Position numbers and translations under genes: made by a program
NCBI GenBank assembly: GCA_964057225.1
Contig: OZ059895.1
Coordinates: 22,392,688-22,456,687, forward strand
DNA from: Auanema rhodensis
Lineage: Eukaryota; Nematoda; Chromadorea; Rhabditida; Rhabditidae
Length of the DNA: 64,000 nt
Direction: 5' to 3'
Notes under the pieces: generated by a model
What the model was told of the DNA's origin: nothing
Seen by the model: only the letters and a program-made list of their open reading frames with translations
Databases searched by the model: none
Part shown: positions 61,301 to 64,000 of the stretch, one piece after another
How the letters are laid out: every line of letters begins with the position of its first letter
Numbering within the stretch: position 1 is the first letter of the stretch

Positions 61301-64000
61301 ACCATGACTTTAAAATTTACGTGAACTTTAATTTATGCTAATTAAGTGTACACATGATGTGCACTTGGTATGTAACTCGCTTCACGTCAAAGATAAAGAG
61401 ATGCGGTTTTCAAAATTAGATTTCGCATGTCCATATTAGTCTAAAAACAAATTTTTATTGATATTGGTGCATGGTAACCATGACTTTAAAATTTACGTGA
61501 ACTTTAATTTATGCTAATTAAGTGTACACATGATGTGCGCTTGGTATGTAACTCGCTTCACGTGAAAGATAAAGAGATGCGGTTTTCAAAATTAGATTCC
61601 TCATGTCCATATTAGTCTAAAAACGAATTTTTATTGATATTGATGCATGGTAACCATGACTTTGAAATTTGCGTGAACTTTAATTTATGCTAATTAAGTG
61701 TACACATGATGTGCACTTGGTATGTAACTCGCTTCACGTCAAAGATAAAGAGATGCGGTTTTCAAAATTAGATTCCCCATTTCCATATTAGTCTAAAAAC
61801 GAATTTTTATTGATATTGATGCATGGTAACCATGACTTTGAAATTTACGTGAACTTTAATTTATGCTAATTAAGTGTACACATGATGTGCGCTTGGTATG
61901 TAACTCGCTTCACGTGAAAGATAAAGAGATGCGGTTTTCAAAATTAGATTCCCCATTTCCATATTAGTCTAAAAACGAATTTTTATTGATATTGATGCAT
62001 GGTAACCATGACTTTGAAATTTACGTGAACTTTAATTTATGCTTATTAAGTGTACACGTGATGTGCACTTGGTATGTAACTTGCTTCACGTCAAAGATAA
62101 AGAGATGCGGTTTTCAAAATTAGATTCCCCATGTCCATATTAGTCTAAAAACAAATTTTTATTAATATTGGTGCTTGGTAACCATGACTTTGAAATTTAC
62201 GTGAACTTTAATTTATGCTAATTAAGTGTACACGTGATGTGCACTCGGTATGTAACTCGCTTCACGTGAAAGATAGAGAGATGCGGTTTTCAAAATAGAT
62301 TCCCCATGTCCATATTAGTCTAAAAACGAATTTTTATTAATATTGGTGCTTGGTAACCATGACTTTGAAATTTACGTGAACTTTAATTTATGCTAATTAA
62401 GTGAACACATGATGTGCACTTGGTATGTAACTCGCTTCACGTGAAAGATAAAGAGATGCGGTTTTCAAAATTAGATTCCCCATTTCCATATTAGTCTAAA
62501 AACGAATTTTTATTGATATTGATGCATGGTAACCATGACTTTGAAATTTACGTGAACTTTAATATATGCTTATTAAGTGTACACGTGATGTGCACTTGGT
62601 ATGTAACTCGCTTCACGTGAAAGATAAAGGGATGCGGTTTTCAAAATTAGATTCCCCATGTCCATATTAGTCTAAAAACAAATTTTTGTTGATATTGGTG
62701 CTTGGTAACCATGACTTTGAAATTTACGTGAACTTTAATTTATGCTAATTAAGTGAACACATGATGTGCACTTGGTATGTAACTCGCTTCACGTGAAAGA
62801 TAAAGAGATGTGGTTTTCAAGAAAGATTTCCCATGTCCATATTAGTCTAAAAACGAATTTTTATTGATATTGATTCATGGTAACCATGACTTTGAAATTT
62901 ACGTGAACTTTAATTTATGCTAATTAAGTGTACACGTGATGTGCACTCGGTATGTAACTCGCTTCACGTGAAATATGAAGAGATGCGGTTTTCGAAATCA
63001 GATTCCCCATGTCCATATTAGTCTAAAAACAAATTTTTATTGATATTGGTGCATGGCAACCATGACTTTAAAATTTACGTGAACTTTAATTTATGCTAAT
63101 TAAGTGTACACATGATGTGCACTTGGTATGTAACTCGCTTCACGTCAAAGATAAAGAGATGCGGTTTTCAAAATTAGATTTCGCATGTCCATATTAGTCT
63201 AAAAACAAATTTTTATTGATATTGGTGCATGGTAACCATGACTTTAAAATTTACGTGAACTTTAATTTATGCTAATTAAGTGTACACATGATGTGCGCTT
63301 GGTATGTAACTCGCTTCACGTGAAAGATAAAGAGATGCGGTTTCCAAAATTAGATTCCTCATGTCCATATTAGTCTAAAAACGAATTTTTATTGATATTG
63401 ATGCATGGTAACCATGACTTTGAAATTTACGTGAACTTTAATTTATGCTAATTAAGTGTACACATGATGTGCACTTGGTATGTAACTCGCTTCACGTCAA
63501 AGATAAAGAGATGCGGTTTTCAAAATTAGATTCCCCATTTCCATATTAGTCTAAAAACGAATTTTTATTGATATTGATGCATGGTAACCATGACTTTGAA
63601 ATTTACGTGAACTTTAATTTATGCTAATTAAGTGTACACATGATGTGCGCTTGGTATGTAACTCGCTTCACGTGAAAGATAAAGAGATGCGGTTTTCAAA
63701 ATTAGATTCCCCATTTCCATATTAGTCTAAAAACGAATTTTTATTGATATTGATGCATGGTAACCATGACTTTGAAATTTACGTGAACTTTAATTTATGC
63801 TTATTAAGTGTACACGTGATGTGCACTTGGTATGTAACTTGCTTCACGTCAAAGATAAAGAGATGCGGTTTTCAAAATTAGATTCCCCATGTCCATATTA
63901 GTCTAAAAACAAATTTTTATTAATATTCGTGCTTGGTAACCATGACTTTGAAATTTACGTGAACTTTAATTTATGCTAATTAAGTGTACACGTGATGTGC
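52361..64000 (+). repeat. 10-monomer HOR (1758 bp), with one 8-monomer copy (1406 bp)
   Basis: The marker CTTTAATATA lies at 52361, 54119, 55877, 57635, 59041, 60799 and 62557, giving spacings of 1758, 1758, 1758, 1406, 1758 and 1758 bp. The 10-mer has two 175-bp monomers, hence 1760-2. Subtype order after the marker: GTGCTTGG with AAGTGAAC; GATGTGG with AAAAAAGATTTCCC; TTTTCGAAATCAG with GGCAACC; TTCGCATGTCC; CCTCATGTCC; GATACAGAG or a CCATTTCC alternative; CCATTTCC; CCATGTCC with CACTCGG; GATAGAGAG; and CCATTTCC. The 8-mer copy lacks one monomer near 58.5 kb and one near 59.0 kb. Confidence 0.92.
54119..63450 (+). repeat. 4922-bp super-repeat of 10+10+8 monomers
   Basis: Private changes recur at exactly 4922 bp: TGGTTTCCAAAAAAG at 56131/61053, TTTGCGTGAAC at 56749/61671 and GCGGTTTCCAAAATT at about 58411/63333. 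Each is absent from the neighbouring 1758-bp copies. About 4.4 kb (54.12-58.5 kb) was thus duplicated as 59.04-63.45 kb after the 10-mer HOR existed. GATACAGAG copies (53306, 55064, 59986) alternate with TTTGCGTG and CCATTTCC versions. The later copy has since gained TTTTCAAGAAAG near 62815. Confidence 0.85.

Larger units (their letters stand above)
1..64000 (+). repeat. Head-to-tail satellite array, about 176-bp monomer
   Basis: Every line of the window is a copy of the same unit. Landmarks such as GATGCGG, GGTAACCATGAC, TTACGTGAAC and TTAAGTG recur every 176 bases, always on the same strand. About 363 monomers fit. A typical monomer has 57 G or C bases in 176 (about 32%). Length variants are 175 bp (AAAATAGATT in place of AAAATTAGATT, or AAAAAAGATTTCCC) and 177 bp (CACGTCGAAAG in place of CACGTGAAAG). 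I saw no break, inversion, inserted mobile element or non-satellite sequence. The unit is nucleosome-sized and the array is organised in higher-order repeats, which is typical of centromeric or heterochromatic satellites in plants and animals; centromere identity is inference. I do not recognise the family. Confidence 0.98.

Noticed and set aside
1-64000. CRISPR-like array
   Set aside because: Repeat and would-be spacer are both part of the same conserved 176-bp unit; there are no unique spacers and no cas genes.
1-64000. Transposon, terminal inverted repeats or retroelement fragments inside the array
   Set aside because: Monomer periodicity never breaks by more than one base, which leaves no room for an insertion.

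Overview
The whole 64 kb window is one uninterrupted array of tandemly repeated satellite DNA. The basic unit is about 176 bp, the copies all point the same way, and roughly 363 of them fit in the window (64000/176). I find no protein-coding gene, RNA gene, transposable element, CRISPR array, inversion or unique sequence. A typical monomer is about 32% GC by hand count. Arrays of nucleosome-sized monomers with this degree of homogenisation are typical of centromeric or heterochromatic satellites of plants and animals, so the source is almost certainly a eukaryotic chromosome. I do not recognise the family and cannot name the species. From memory it does not look like primate alpha satellite, Arabidopsis CEN180, or the rice and maize centromere repeats, but I could not run a search.

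The array is hierarchical. Monomer subtypes, told apart by a handful of diagnostic bases and by 175-bp and 177-bp length variants, recur in fixed order as higher-order repeats (HORs). Region by region: 643-3458 holds two 8-mers of 1408 bp; 3459-4338 is a 5-mer derived from the 8-mer by loss of three monomers; 4339-6888 and 8386-10935 are a 2.55 kb block repeated at 4047 bp; 10.9-11.8 kb is a run of 177-bp monomers; 11.8-15.0 kb is a 7-mer/8-mer HOR; 15.0-23.2 kb is built of pieces copied at offsets of 4927 and 7920 bp; 22.5-24.9 kb has a 7-mer (1232 bp); 24.9-29.6 kb is a mosaic; 29.6-35.4 kb is a second copy of 17.8-23.2 kb; 35.4-37.25 kb is an 879-bp 5-mer tandem; 37.25-40.77 kb is a mosaic; 40,769-49,564 is a 4398-bp (25-monomer) block present twice in tandem with no difference noticed; 49.6-52.4 kb is transitional; and 52.4-64.0 kb is a 10-mer HOR of 1758 bp that is itself nested in a 4922-bp (28-monomer) super-repeat.

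The monomer contains three short dyad symmetries: a 13-nt CATGGT-A-ACCATG element, a 23-nt imperfect hairpin, and a TTCACGTGAA palindrome with a CACGTG core. It also has a nearly invariant stretch of about 42 bp. The short 60-codon open frames that recur along the array come from one monomer subtype that lacks two in-frame stops; they are not genes. The most interesting content is the record of unequal exchange: chimeric junction monomers whose breakpoints can be confined to 12-25 bp, nested duplications, and sharply bounded HOR domains.
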